Below, one piece after another: positions 32,142 to 42,912 of a stretch of 64,000 nt of DNA (positions are counted from its first letter, which is position 1; every line of letters begins with the position of its first letter). Made by a program: the position numbers and the translations under genes. The DNA is taken from NCBI RefSeq assembly GCF_016925555.1, contig NZ_CP070479.1:682001-746000 (forward strand), written 5' to 3'. The stretch comes from Mycoplasma tauri (GTDB taxonomy: Bacteria > Bacillota_I > Bacilli_A > Mycoplasmatales > Metamycoplasmataceae). The notes beneath the pieces were generated by a model. It saw nothing but the letters and a program-made list of their open reading frames with translations, searched no databases and was not told the origin of the DNA.

Positions 32142-33983
32142 ATGACACCGACTCGCTTAATTCCTATTGGTGGCGTACAAGAAATTGGTAAATCAACATT
32201 AATTATAGAACACAATAACCAAATTGTAATTATTGATGCTGGTATAAAATTTGCAGATACAGCAACAACAGGAATAAAGGGAATCATCCCTGATTACAAA
32301 TATTTAGTTGATAGAAAAAACCAAATTGAAGGACTATTTATAACTCACGGACACGAAGATCACATTGGAGGTGTAGTTTACTTAGCAAAACAAGTCCATT
32401 TAAAGAAAATTTTTGCTCCTAGAATAGCTATTCAATACCTAAAATTAAAATTTGAAGAGCATAAAATTACTCATAAAGTAGAGTTTATTGAGATGGAAAA
32501 AAATGCAGAATATACCTTTGGAAAAGACATAAAAGTAGATTTTTGATCCGCTCAACACTCAATTCCAGATGCTTTTGGGATAAGAGTTAAAACTCCTAAT
32601 GGTTCTCTAATGTGTACTGGTGACTTCCGTTTTGACTACAACCCTATTGGAGAAATTTATACAGATTTTACCAAGTTAGATCTTATTGGAAAACAAGGTT
32701 TAACAGTGCTATTTTCAGATTCAACAAATGCAATGCGTCCCTTTCATTCACCTAGTGAAAATGACATTCTTGTTGATATAGAAAAACACATGCGTTCAGC
32801 TACTAGAAAAACAATAATAACTGCATTTGCTTCAAACCTTACCCGTGTAAAAGCAATCATTGATTTGGCAGTGAAATTAAAGAAAAAAGTTGTGTGCTTT
32901 GGTAGATCAATGGTACAAGGCGTTAAAATTGGTAGAAAATTAGGCTACATAAAAGCACCGGCAAATATATTTGTTGAGAAAAAAGAGGCAGCCAAAGTAC
33001 CTGATAATGAATTATTAATTTTAACAACAGGAAGTCAAGGTGAACAACTTGCTGCTCTCTCAAGAATGAGTTATGGTAAACATGCTAGCGTAAAAATTGA
33101 AAAAGGTGACATGATTATATTTTCATCAAACCCAATTCCTGGAAATAGAATGGTTGTTGAACTTCTTATAAACAGACTTGCAAAATTAGGTGCCATCATA
33201 AAAGAAAATGGACCTGATGGCTATCTTCATACTTCAGGTCATGCTTACATGAGTGAACATGACAAGATTTTTCAATTAACAAAGCCTAAATTTTTCCTAC
33301 CTTATCATGGTGAATATAGAATGTGCATGACCCATGGTGAAAGCGCTGTTAGAAATGGAGTCGATCCAAAAAACATTTATATCCCTGAAAATGGTCAAGT
33401 TTTTAACATGATAAACAACACGATAATACCTACTAATGAAAAAATAGAATATGGACCAATTTATATTGATGGTATTTCTACTTTTAGTGTTAATGGAGCT
33501 GTTCTTAAAGAAAGAAACCTATTAGCAAGTAGCGGTTTTGTAAATATTGTAATGACAATAAATAAAAACAAAAATGAAATACTTGGTAGAGCACAATTAA
33601 TTAGTCGTGGAAGTTTTTATGTAAAAACTTCACTACCTCTTGTGGAAGAAGCTAAAAGAATAGCACATGGTGCAGTTTTATACCATATTAGGAACAAGGA
33701 AAATTGAAACGTTACTGAACTTAAACAATTAGTCATAGATCGCCTAGAAGCTCTATTTTATAAAGAAAAAAGAAGAAGACCAATTATAATACCTGTTTTC
33801 TTATTCACTGACGAAGAAGATGAACCAATGCTAAAAAATTCATCTTTTAAATTTAAAACCAAGGAAAATGATAATCAAAAAAATGAAAATATTGAAAATA
33901 CATTGAATGAACTAAAAGCTGGAATTTTTGGCACTGAAGAAGAAATAAATGAAGATTTCAGAGATGAAGTTGAAGATGAATAG
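32142..33983 (+). CDS. rnjA: Ribonuclease J, active form
   Basis: A 613-residue metallo-beta-lactamase/beta-CASP ribonuclease that acts as 5'-exonuclease and endonuclease in mRNA decay and rRNA processing. Zinc motif THGHEDHIGG (residues 68-77), SAQHSIPDAFG, MCTGDFRFDY, FSDSTNA, HTSGHA-like LHTSGHAYMSEHD, and a C-terminal domain with a mycoplasma-type acidic tail (GTEEEINEDFRDEVEDE). TTAGGAGGT precedes the ATG. Its catalytically degenerate relative lies at 10527-12188, so a J1/J2-like pair is present. Confidence 0.95.
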
Positions 33984-36372
33984 AGATAAAAAAATAACAG
34001 AAAGACAATATATAAAATCCTTTTATAACCAAGGATATTTTTTATGAAATAGTGAGTTAGATTTTGAATCAAAATACATTACACCATTAAAATCAAAAGA
34101 CACATTGAACTGCCTAAATATTTACGATGATGATATCTTAGACGAAGATGATACGGAATTAGAGGATGAAGTTGGTCAAACAATTTGAAATAATTTATTA
34201 AATATATATTTTGATACATCTATTCAAACTGTTGACGGCAACATGAATATTTTTGATAAAGTTAAAAAACAACTAAATAACTGAGCATTTGATACTCTTT
34301 TTAAAAATAAATCGATTAAAATTATTTCGTCAAAAGGTACAACTGAGTCAAAATTTTTTGAAACAAATAAAGAATTAGAAAATAATAATGTTGAAGTTCT
34401 TATAAATCCGTTTTTTACCTATAAAACAGGTGAATTTGATGTAGTTTCAAATGTTTTTGCATATGATAAAACTAATTCAACAATTTATTTATTTAAACTA
34501 AAAACATCTACAACAAATCAAAATTTATTTAGCACTAAATATGCATATGAAGTTGCAAAAAAATCATTAAATTTACCTATAAATGATATAAAAGTAATAA
34601 TTATAGATACGTCTTACCCTTTAGAAAAGGGGAATGTTAAATTTATTTGTACAAACCTTTGTTATATGGGGAAAAATAAAAAATCAATAGATAGAAAAAC
34701 CTGAATGGAAAAAGGTAGCTCGCTTCCAAAAAACATAAACCCATTATTTAAAAATAGACATAATTTTTCATTGTACTTTTCACAAGGATGATTATGAAAT
34801 AAAAGCGATCTACAAATAACTCTTAATAATGAACCCGTTAGCCAAAATTTTAATTATTTAAAATGCATAAAAAATAATTGTGGGCTTTTAAATCCAAAAT
34901 GACAATACAAAGATGGTGTTTCTAGATTTAGTTTACCTAAAAATTCAAATATTTTTGACGATAAATTATATCTTGGAAGCTTTGAAGACCAAATTGAATA
35001 CATAAAAAAATCATACTTCATAAATAAACCTGATTTTTCCGAATTCACAGAAGCTAAATTTTATGGAGATTACAAAGATTACAGAGAGTCTATTGGGTTA
35101 AATTCCATTTTATACAAAAATTATGTCAATGCATTATTGGGTCAAGATTTAATGTTTAGTAAATTGGTATTCATGGATTTAAAAAGTAATGCAATTTTAA
35201 AAAATGGTTTTATCAACTCATTAAACAAACATAGAAAAAAAGTGGAAATAGCAAAAAAAATAGATGATTTTATTAACTCTTATGCAATAGAAAAATATTT
35301 AAGCTCTTTACATATAAAAAATGAAAAAATTGTTTGATATGACTATGAATCATTTATGAGTATTATTCCAGTTTTCGATGATTTTGTTCCATATTCACAA
35401 GTAGTGAATCAAGTTTCTATAATTGAAACAATAAATGGCAAAATCGTTAATAACACACAAGAAGATATTGTTATTGACCCGCTGAAAATTGAAATTTTTG
35501 ATTTAATATTTTTACTGAAAAACCTATACGATAGGCAAGGAAATAAATATGTTGTTTATAACAAAGGATTTGAAAATTCAAGAAATCTTGAAATAGCGGA
35601 ATGAGTTATACAACACCAAAATGATGATAAATTCGTACATGAATTAAAAAAACGTTTTGACATAACCCCTTATGATGTAAAAAAATTCCAAGAATACATT
35701 AACAATAATACTATTGACCTTATGGAATTATTCAAATCATATAGAGATAAAAATGAAAATGAACATTATCAAAATATACTAATTTCACTACAAAACAGCT
35801 GAAAAGATAAAATTTTAGATACTGCTTCATTTAGCAGTAAAAACTTTATAGTCGAAATGCAACAATCAAATAAAGATAGCTCAAATGTTTTATTTACAAT
35901 CAATGATCAACCAGATCAAACAATTTCAAAAATTCATGAAACGGATGAGGATGAGAAAAAAGGACTAGAATCTATTCTTAATTTTAATATTTACTTAAAA
36001 GGATTAAAAGGATTTAATTCAATTAAAAAAATTGAGAAATTTATAACTGCTGAAAAGCTAAAACTTGATCATATGATTACACCTTATCCACAACTAGAGG
36101 GTGTGCATAATGGAAGCGAAGCAATGGCTTTGGCAATCAAAAGATATTGCGGTCTAATCGGTGACAATATGTGAAACAAAAATTTAGATAATCTTAAACA
36201 GTATTGTCACAACGATGTTTTAGCTATGATAATGTCATTCAATTTTGTAGAATTTTTATCAGAAAACATATTTCCTGAAATAAAAACTCTTAAATATACT
36301 TTTAATGAAAAATATCGTTATGAAATAGACAAATACAACTGAAAAATTGATATAAAAGAAAAAAGCAAGTAA
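33976..36372 (+). CDS. DUF2779 protein: predicted two-nuclease-domain enzyme
   Basis: A 798-residue protein overlapping the rnjA end by 8 nt. N-terminal part: GEFDVVSNVFAYDKTNSTIYLFKLKTS (about residues 151-175) looks like a PD-(D/E)xK core in which the E of ExK is Phe. The second half is the DUF2779 domain: YDYESFMSIIPVFDDFVPYSQ (about 453-475; DxE), YVVYNKGFENSRN, ITPYPQLEGVHNGSEAMALAI and YCHNDVLAM (about 742-750), a layout of DEDD-type 3'-5' exonucleases. Many UGA-Trp codons. Role unknown; perhaps DNA or RNA turnover. An ATG 12 nt upstream is also possible; there is no clear ribosome site, so coupling with rnjA is likely. Confidence 0.8.
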
Positions 36373-36381
36373 TTGCTTTTC
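36361..36381 (+). terminator. Terminator at the stop of the DUF2779 gene
   Basis: AAAAGCAA / TTGCTTTT stem (36361-36368 with 36373-36380) around the stop codon. Confidence 0.6.
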
Positions 36382-36394
36382 TAAATAGTAAGTT

Positions 36395-36422
36395 CAAGCG
36401 TAACACTTGCGCTTGTCTTTTT
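36395..36422 (-). terminator. Second terminator between DUF2779 gene and gatB
   Basis: CAAGCG / CGCTTG stem (36395-36400 with 36410-36415) in the gap between convergent genes. T-rich on the plus side. Confidence 0.55.
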
Positions 36423-37843
36423 TATTTGTGAAATTTTTTATTTAATATGCATATAGATATTTCATTTGCTTTTATAGGATCAACTTTGCCTGCAGATAAT
36501 TTCATAACATTACCTAAAACAAATTTAACCACCTTTTCAGGTCTATCAATGTATTCTGAAATAACATTTTCATTGTTATTAATTGTTTCATTTACTCAAT
36601 TTGTTATAACTTCTGAATCACTAATTTGCATTAAATCATTATTTATAATTAAAGTCTTAACACAACCATCATAATCCTCTAACAAAGGAATTAATTTCTT
36701 AAATGACTTTCCAGAAATAAAACCTTCATCAAGTTTTTTAATTGCATAATCAAAATGGAAATTTTGAATATTCAACCTAGATGGATGAATGTTTTTACTA
36801 TTAGCCAATGAAACTATTTCAGCAAAAAATAATTTACTTAATCTATCCTTGTCTGGATAATTCATGGAATCAAAATAATCAGATAACTCATTGTCATTTA
36901 TCAAACTTTTAACATAAATTTCTTGAATGCCACTATCGATATATCTCTTTTCTTTTTCCCATGGCAATTCACTAAGCTTAATAGAATTAATAAAATCATC
37001 AGTTAACTTAATAATTGGAATGTTTGGTTCTGGAAAGTACTTATAATCAATGGCATTTGTTTTTTCTCTCATTAATATTGTTGATTGTGACTCTTCATCA
37101 TATCTTTTTGTGGCTTGGGTCACTTTTTGATTCTTAATAATTTGTTCTTTTTGTATTTTTATCTCATATTCAATAGCATTTTTAATTGCTTTAAAGCTAT
37201 TCATGTTTTTAATTTCAACTTTTGTACCAAAAAATTTGCTTCCTTTTGGCATAAGAGAAATATTAATGTCAGCGCGTAGTGATCCTTGCTCCATTTTGGC
37301 ACTTGAAATTCCCAATGATAGAGCGATCCTTCTAATCATATCAACATAAGCGACTGCCTCAGAAGAACTTGACATAACTGGTTTAGAAACAATTTCAATA
37401 AGAGGAACACCAGCTCTGTTATAATCAATTTGAGTTACATCACCATGATATTGTCTAGCAGTATCTTCCTCAAGGTGAATGCGTTCAACATTAATTCTTT
37501 TTTTGCCATTTTCAGTGTCAATTTCAAGATAACCATTTGAACCAATAGGTCTATAAAATTGAGTTATTTGAAAGCCTTTAGGCAAATCTGGATAAAAATA
37601 ATTCTTTCTATCAAAATGCATTTCTTGGTCAATTGTCATATTTAAAGCTTTAGCTAATTTAACTCCATAAATGACTGCTTTCTTATTAACAAGTGGTAAA
37701 GTTCCTGGATAAGCGAGATCTATTTGATTAATAGTTGTATTTGGCTTAGCATAAAAATCATTTGGCGCTGGAGAAAACATTTTTGTAACAGTATTTAGTT
37801 CTAAATGTATTTCAATTCCTATCACTACTTCAAAATTATTCAT
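36422..37843 (-). CDS. gatB: Aspartyl/glutamyl-tRNA amidotransferase subunit B
   Basis: A 473-residue subunit that activates Glu-tRNA(Gln) (or Asp-tRNA(Asn)) with ATP. EVVIGIEIHLELNT at the start, AYPGTLPLVNK, FDRKNYFYPDLPKGFQITQ, IHLEEDTAR, DYNRAGVPLIEIVSKP and the YqeY-like C-terminal domain (after a UGA-Trp) ending CILNKKFHK. It overlaps gatA by 8 nt. The gene order is gatC-gatA-gatB. Confidence 0.96.
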
Positions 37844-39155
37844 TTTTATCTCCTCTAAGAAAATCTTCTAGCCATAATGCATGAGAAAGCAATTTTTTAT
37901 CAGTATAAATTAATGAATCAATTGATAAGTTAACAAACAAATTATCTTTTTTAATTCATGGGAGTGATAATGAAGGATTTCCAACAAGATTCGCGCCCGT
38001 TAATATATACTCCATGTATCCATGATCTTTATTTTTTGTATCATCTATAAAAGGAGCTACATCTGAAGAAGCTGGATAAATAATAATGTCATATTTTCTA
38101 TGTAAATCATCATAATAATTTTTAATTAATCTTCTAACTTTTTGGGCTTTTAAAAACATCTCCTCTTGATTTTCAGAATGAAGGAAAAATGAACCAAGAG
38201 CAAGTCTAATTTGTACCATTTTTCCAAAACCTTCCGAGCGCGAATTTGTCATTATTTCTTCCCAATTTTTTCCAAATTCCCTTGTTCCAAAGCCAATTCC
38301 AGATAAATTAGCTAAATTACTTGAAGCTTCTGAAAATGAAATTATTTCATAAACAGGCTTAATAGCTCTAAGTAAGTCTTCATCAGGTTTTATCATCTCA
38401 ATATTTGTTTGTTTAGAAAGAACATCAACAAGTTTTTTATATTCTAAGGAAACAAATTCTTCAAGTCCCGTGACATCTAAAACACCAATTTTTTCAGGTT
38501 TAGTTTTTTCTATATTATTTATTTCTATATTTAAACTTGTCATATCTTTGTCATCTTTACCAAATAAAACTTGAGAAATAACAGCTATATCATTAACATT
38601 GTGAGCGAAAAAAGCAACCGTATCTAAACTAGAAGCAAAAGAAAAAAGTCCGTATCTACTTATTGCACCATAACTTGGTTTAAATCCAGGAACACCATTA
38701 AAACTTCCAGGTAGTCTTACTGAATCTCCTGTGTCAGAACCTATAGAAAACGAAATTTTGTCAGTAAAAGTTGCAACTGAACCACTAGAAGATCCACCAG
38801 CAAGTCTTTCCTTATCATGAGGATTTCTTATTAAACCAAAAGCGCTGTGTTTACCTGTTCCTCCAAGAGCCAATTCATCACAATAAACTTTAGCAACAGG
38901 GTTTGCCCCCTCATGTAATAATTTGTCAATTATAGTAGCATTGTATAATGGTTTAAAATTTTTTAGCATCAAACTTGAAGCTGTTGTAATTTTATCCTTT
39001 GTTGCATAATTATCTTTTATTGTAAAAACTGTGTTAGATAAAATTCCACTAATGCTAGTTGTTTTTTTCTCATATAAGGCTGCTAAACAATTGTTTTTGT
39101 CATTTTTAATTTCATTAAGAGCTTCCTCAAAATTACTAGTTTTTATAAATTTCAT
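37836..39155 (-). CDS. gatA: Aspartyl/glutamyl-tRNA amidotransferase subunit A
   Basis: A 439-residue amidase that frees ammonia from glutamine for GatB. Amidase signature region: FTIKDNYATKDK (catalytic Lys), GGSSSGSVATFTDKISFSIGSDTGDSVRLP (the Ser-cisSer-Lys triad region), FKPSYGAISRYGL and GFGTREFGKNWEEI. The C-terminus after a UGA-Trp runs to ALWLEDFLRGDKNE. The start overlaps the gatC stop by one base. Confidence 0.95.
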
Positions 39156-39463
39156 TATTTAACCACCTTGTTAATAGTTACATAATCATCATCATGAGTA
39201 GCGGCATTTTCTAGAACATCGCTTTTTTCAATCTTTTCAAGTTTAACTTCATTTAAGTAATCATCTCTTAAAAAATTAATTTGTGGTTGCTTATTAATAT
39301 GAGTCATTGGCTGAATGCCATCTAAGTTAAATCTATCAAGGAAAGAAATTCTCTTTTGTAAATCATTTCATAAATTTTCAAGTTCAATCATAGCTTGCTC
39401 ATCAACCTTAAACATTAATGATTTTGTAATTTCTTCCATTTTCTTTCTATCAAATTTTTCCAT
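39155..39463 (-). CDS. gatC: Aspartyl/glutamyl-tRNA amidotransferase subunit C
   Basis: A 102-residue GatC-like protein: MEKFDRKKMEEITKSLMFKVDEQ..., LENLWNDLQKRISFLDRFNLDGIQPMTH, and a C-terminus LENAATHDDDYVTINKVVK. The family's link segment between GatA and GatB is visible at IQPMTHI. Short and split by a UGA-Trp, so it is easily missed in a standard-code scan. GGAGTGGTAAG, its ribosome site, lies in the stop region of the rluC-type gene upstream. Confidence 0.87.
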
Positions 39464-39464
39464 C

Positions 39465-40316
39465 TTACCACTCCTCATTGCACTCAAATGATTTGTTATT
39501 TAAATATTCTAAATTACCGCTTAAAGACATAAAAGTAACTTTTAAACAATGTAAAAATACTCTTTTAGCTCTTTTTCCTCCATATTTAACATCTCCATAA
39601 ATTGGATTTTTTAAATATTCCATTGTTGCTCTTATTTGGTGTTTTTTACCTGTGAAAATTTGTGCATATTGTTTTTCATCTTTGCAAAAAATGTGTGTTA
39701 TTATTTTTGGTAATTTAATGTTTCTTTTGCTATTAAAAGCTATCATTTTTTTCATATTTTCATTATGATCTAGATATAAATTTAATGTTACATCAGGGCC
39801 TTTATAATCACTTTTAAAAGTATATATTTTTTCAAAAAAGGTTGTTTTATTGTTTAATTCAACAAGAGTTTCATAGTTTTTAGCATATATCATTATTCCG
39901 CTGGTTACCTTGTCAAGTCTTCCTACATGACTAGGTTTAAAGCTTGATTCTTGACTAAATTTTAAATATGAAAGTACTTGATTGTCTAATGAATTAAAAG
40001 ATCCATGAACTTCAACATTAGGTAATTTATTTACAATTAAAATATTTTCATCCTCGTAAATTATTTTTGATTTCAAAATTAAATTTTCATTAAACTTATA
40101 TAAACATTTTTCACTTTCATCAAGACCATAAATAGTTACTAAATCTCCTTCATTAATTAAATAATTTGGATCTTTTATTCTAACTTTATTAACGATTACG
40201 TCTTTTTTGCGGAATAATTTATAAAAAACAGAACTAGGCACAGATTTGTAAATAGCTTGTAAAAATTTTAATATTTTTCTGCCTGCATCATTCTTAGAAG
40301 CAACTATCTTAATCAT
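39465..40316 (-). CDS. RluA-family pseudouridine synthase (RluC type)
   Basis: A 283-residue enzyme with an N-terminal S4-like part (FYKLFRKKDVIVNKVRIKDPNYLINEGDLVTIYG) and the catalytic domain ILIVNKLPNVEVHGS, HVGRLDKVTSGIMIYAKN (nucleophile Asp) and FTGKKHQIRATMEYLKNPIYGD. It resembles RluC-like synthases of mollicutes and differs from the RluD type at 6437. The final Trp is UGG and is part of the gatC ribosome site. It probably starts the gatCAB operon or is co-transcribed with it. Confidence 0.88.
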   Translation of the reverse strand: MIKIVASKNDAGRKILKFLQAIYKSVPSSVFYKLFRKKDVIVNKVRIKDPNYLINEGDLVTIYGLDESEKCLYKFNENLILKSKIIYEDENILIVNKLPNVEVHGSFNSLDNQVLSYLKFSQESSFKPSHVGRLDKVTSGIMIYAKNYETLVELNNKTTFFEKIYTFKSDYKGPDVTLNLYLDHNENMKKMIAFNSKRNIKLPKIITHIFCKDEKQYAQIFTGKKHQIRATMEYLKNPIYGDVKYGGKRAKRVFLHCLKVTFMSLSGNLEYLNNKSFECNEEW

Positions 40317-40336
40317 TTTTCCCTTAATAAAAATAA

Positions 40337-40358
40337 AGAAGTGCTTTTAAAACACTTA
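40337..40358 (-). terminator. Weak terminator after scpB
   Basis: AAGTG / CACTT (40339-40343 with 40353-40357), extended by the self-complementary CTTTTAAAA loop; T-rich on minus. Confidence 0.45.
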
Positions 40359-40934
40359 CTATATTTCTTGTCTTTGACTGTCAAATAAATTAAAGTCATC
40401 ACTTTCATTTTCAGTGCCATCAATGAAATTAAATTCTGTCAATCTTGGTAATTCTGCTAATGATTTAATTTTGAAATAATCATAGAATTTATTTGTGATT
40501 CCATATAAAATTGGGTTCCCTGGTGTAGGGCTAATACCCACTTCTTCGACAACACCTTTAGTCAAAAGGGTATTTAAAACTTGCTCGCTTGCTACACCAC
40601 GAATATTATTAATTTGTGAACGAGTAACAGGTTGTTTATAAGCTACAATGCCAGCTACTTCAATAGCAGCATTAGAAAGACGGTGTTTTTTTACAACCTG
40701 AACCATTTTAGTGATGTATTCCTTAAAAGTTTCCCTTGTTGCTAGTTTATAAACTTCATTAAAATTAACTGCTTTTAAAGCACCATCGGTATCATTGTAT
40801 TCTTTAATAAAATCATTCATTACTTTTCTAGCTTCTGCTATAGTATTGAGGCCAAAAATGTCTTTAACTTGTTCTAAGGTTAGACCTTCATCACCTTGAA
40901 TAAATAATAATGCTTCTAGAATTTTATTTTTCAT
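40359..40934 (-). CDS. scpB: Segregation and condensation protein B
   Basis: A 191-residue winged-helix kleisin partner for the SMC complex. It shows KILEALLFIQGDEGLTLEQVKDIF, EVYKLATRETFKEYI, LSNAAIEVAGIVAYKQPVTRSQINNIRGVASEQVLNTLLTKGVVEEVG and GNPILYGITNKFYDYF. The ATG that lies after AGAGG was chosen over an upstream TTG. It overlaps the scpA stop by 11 nt. Confidence 0.95.
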   Translation of the reverse strand: MKNKILEALLFIQGDEGLTLEQVKDIFGLNTIAEARKVMNDFIKEYNDTDGALKAVNFNEVYKLATRETFKEYITKMVQVVKKHRLSNAAIEVAGIVAYKQPVTRSQINNIRGVASEQVLNTLLTKGVVEEVGISPTPGNPILYGITNKFYDYFKIKSLAELPRLTEFNFIDGTENESDDFNLFDSQRQEI

Positions 40935-41685
40935 ACTCTGGGCCTCTTTCAAATGTTATTGAACTAAATTGCTCATCCTGATACATTCTAATAATTTGTC
41001 TTCTTGTTAAGTCTAAAATAGCTAAAAAAGTAATAACAAAATGATTTAAACTTGGTTGATTAAAAATCATTTCAAAAGACACTTTATCACATGAATCAAA
41101 TAAGTTTAAAATAAAAGGAATTTGATCTTTTGGAGTTAAATTAAATGTTTCTAATTTAGCTTTTCTAAGTTGTTGAGCATATGTTCTTTCAAACATTTTT
41201 CTCAATATAGTTATTAATTTAAGTGGTGTACTATTCCCATCAAGAGTGCTTTTATCATCATCAATCAAAAATTCTTCTATATCACTTGGTTTTTTAATGA
41301 AAATTTCAGTTCTTTCTTTTTCTTTCTCTCTTAAAAGTGTTGTAACTTCCTTAATTTGTTGATATTCATACAAACGGCGAAGCAATTCGCGCTTGTCTTC
41401 TTCAATTTCGGGCTTTTCTTCAGGTGTGTAAAATAGCATTTTTGTTTTAAGAGCAAGTAATGTTGCAGCCATAACTAAATAGTCACTTGCTACATCAATT
41501 TCATGCTCTTGTAAATTTTGAATAATGTTTAAATAAGCCATAGCCAATTCAGAAACGTCAACATCCATAATATCGACATTTTTTTCTTGTACAAGCATAA
41601 GCAACAAGTCAAGCGGGCCATCAAAGTTTTCTAACTTTATATCATATCTATGATCATCTGTTGAATACAAACTTTGTTTACTCAT
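40924..41685 (-). CDS. scpA: Segregation and condensation protein A
   Basis: A 253-residue kleisin of the SMC-ScpAB chromosome condensin. It shows YDIKLENFDGPLDLLLMLVQEKNVDIMDVDVSELAMAYL, YLVMAATLLALKTKMLFYTPE and a C-terminal winged-helix part (VITFLAILDLTRRQIIRMYQDEQFSSITFER). It overlaps plsC by 8 nt (ATGAGTAA) and scpB by 11 nt, making one coupled chain. Confidence 0.95.
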   Translation of the reverse strand: MSKQSLYSTDDHRYDIKLENFDGPLDLLLMLVQEKNVDIMDVDVSELAMAYLNIIQNLQEHEIDVASDYLVMAATLLALKTKMLFYTPEEKPEIEEDKRELLRRLYEYQQIKEVTTLLREKEKERTEIFIKKPSDIEEFLIDDDKSTLDGNSTPLKLITILRKMFERTYAQQLRKAKLETFNLTPKDQIPFILNLFDSCDKVSFEMIFNQPSLNHFVITFLAILDLTRRQIIRMYQDEQFSSITFERGPEYEK

Positions 41686-42421
41686 TTTTTAGTGCTCCCT
41701 CAATGTTTGTTTTTACTCTATTAGCTATAACATGAGAATCCATAGTTAAAAAATTGTTAGGCTTCATAGCAGGTAAAAACTTAACTGTGATTACTCTTTT
41801 TTTCATTCTGCAAGCGCTAAGAGCTTTTCTTGTGTCTCAAATTACAACAGGAACAATTGGTAAATAATTAGAAACAGCAACTTTAAAAGCACCATTTTTA
41901 AACTCACCTAAGCCTTCATCTTCAATCCTATGACCCTCTGGGAAAATAACTCCACAAGTTGAATTTTGTTTAACGAATAATCCAAATTCATTTAAAACTT
42001 TTACAGATTGTCTAATATTTTCACGATTAATATAAAATGTATCAATAAGACTCAATAAATTCCTCATTATTTTCTTTTTTGATAATTCAATTTTAGCTAA
42101 GAATGTCCCAATTCTATTTCTTTCAGTTTCTTCTTTAGATTGTTTTTTAAGTGCATAAATAAGCACAATTGGATCTAGATATGATTTATGATTTGGAGTT
42201 AATAAAACTGGTCCTTTTGGTATGTTTTCATATCCTTCTACTTTTACTTTTATGCTATAAAATCATAAAAATAATTTCACCTTATTAATCAGCCAACTAT
42301 TTCGATATTGTGGATAATATCCCTCAGGATCTTTTCTATATTTTTTTGCAAAAACATTTATTCTTCACAAATGTCAAAGAAAATATCATCAAAAGAAAAA
42401 CATCTTTATTATAAACATCAT
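41678..42421 (-). CDS. plsC: 1-acyl-sn-glycerol-3-phosphate acyltransferase
   Basis: A 247-residue membrane acyltransferase that adds the second acyl chain to make phosphatidate. N-terminal hydrophobic Trp-rich anchor (MMFIIKMFFFWWYFLWHLW), acyltransferase motifs NHKSYLDP (NHx4D, about residues 85-92) and VIFPEGHR (about 157-164), with IPVVPVVIW-like FLPIVP in between. Two ATGs compete for the start, behind AAGGGGTAA. Downstream of acpS and overlapping scpA, so lipid synthesis and chromosome condensation genes share a transcript. Confidence 0.92.
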
Positions 42422-42436
42422 TTACCCCTTATAGTT

Positions 42437-42751
42437 CTAACACCTTAAAACAGTGGCAATAATATAATCATCTTCACTACTTGTAGATATATCAAAACCT
42501 TTAAATAAGTATCCTTCATCAATTTCTTTGATTGTTATTTTATTAAAAGCGACATAAGAATTATCAGCTTTAAATATTGCTTCTTTTATTGCTCACCTTA
42601 CGGCTAAAAATTTAGCTTTTCCTTCTATGTCTTCAATTTGAATAAAATCAAACAATTCAGCATCACTTAAAACTCTTTTAATGAAGGCGTCACTTTTATT
42701 AAAAAAACGACTAATTTTCGTTATATCTACTCCTATTTTAGATTTTTTCAT
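42437..42751 (-). CDS. acpS: Holo-[acyl-carrier-protein] synthase
   Basis: A 104-residue 4'-phosphopantetheinyl transferase. KIGVDITKISRF at the start with the conserved Asp of the metal site, and FLAVRWAIKEAIFKADNS (family RxxxKEAxxKA) after a UGA-Trp. It activates the acyl carrier protein, encoded in the window at 54746-54976. Short and UGA-split. 15 bp upstream of plsC. Confidence 0.88.
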
Positions 42752-42880
42752 AATTTTAAATTATAAAGCACTTTAATTAATATTTAAATTATATATTTAT
42801 TTTGTAATATGAAATCTTAAAATATAGCCATATGTTTCAATGCCCTAAACTTGTTTTTTTAAAATTGCTATTTTATAACA

Positions 42881-42912
42881 AAAAAAGGAATTCAATAATC
42901 GAATTCCTTTTA
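42881..42912 (-). terminator. der terminator
   Basis: Perfect 10-bp stem AAAGGAATTC / GAATTCCTTT (42884-42893 with 42901-42910), followed on minus by a T run; overlaps the der stop. Confidence 0.75.

Noticed and set aside
30855-36372. Frequent UGA interruptions read as frameshifts or pseudogenes
   Set aside because: The frame continues in phase through each UGA and conserved motifs have Trp there; tRNA-Trp(UCA) is present.
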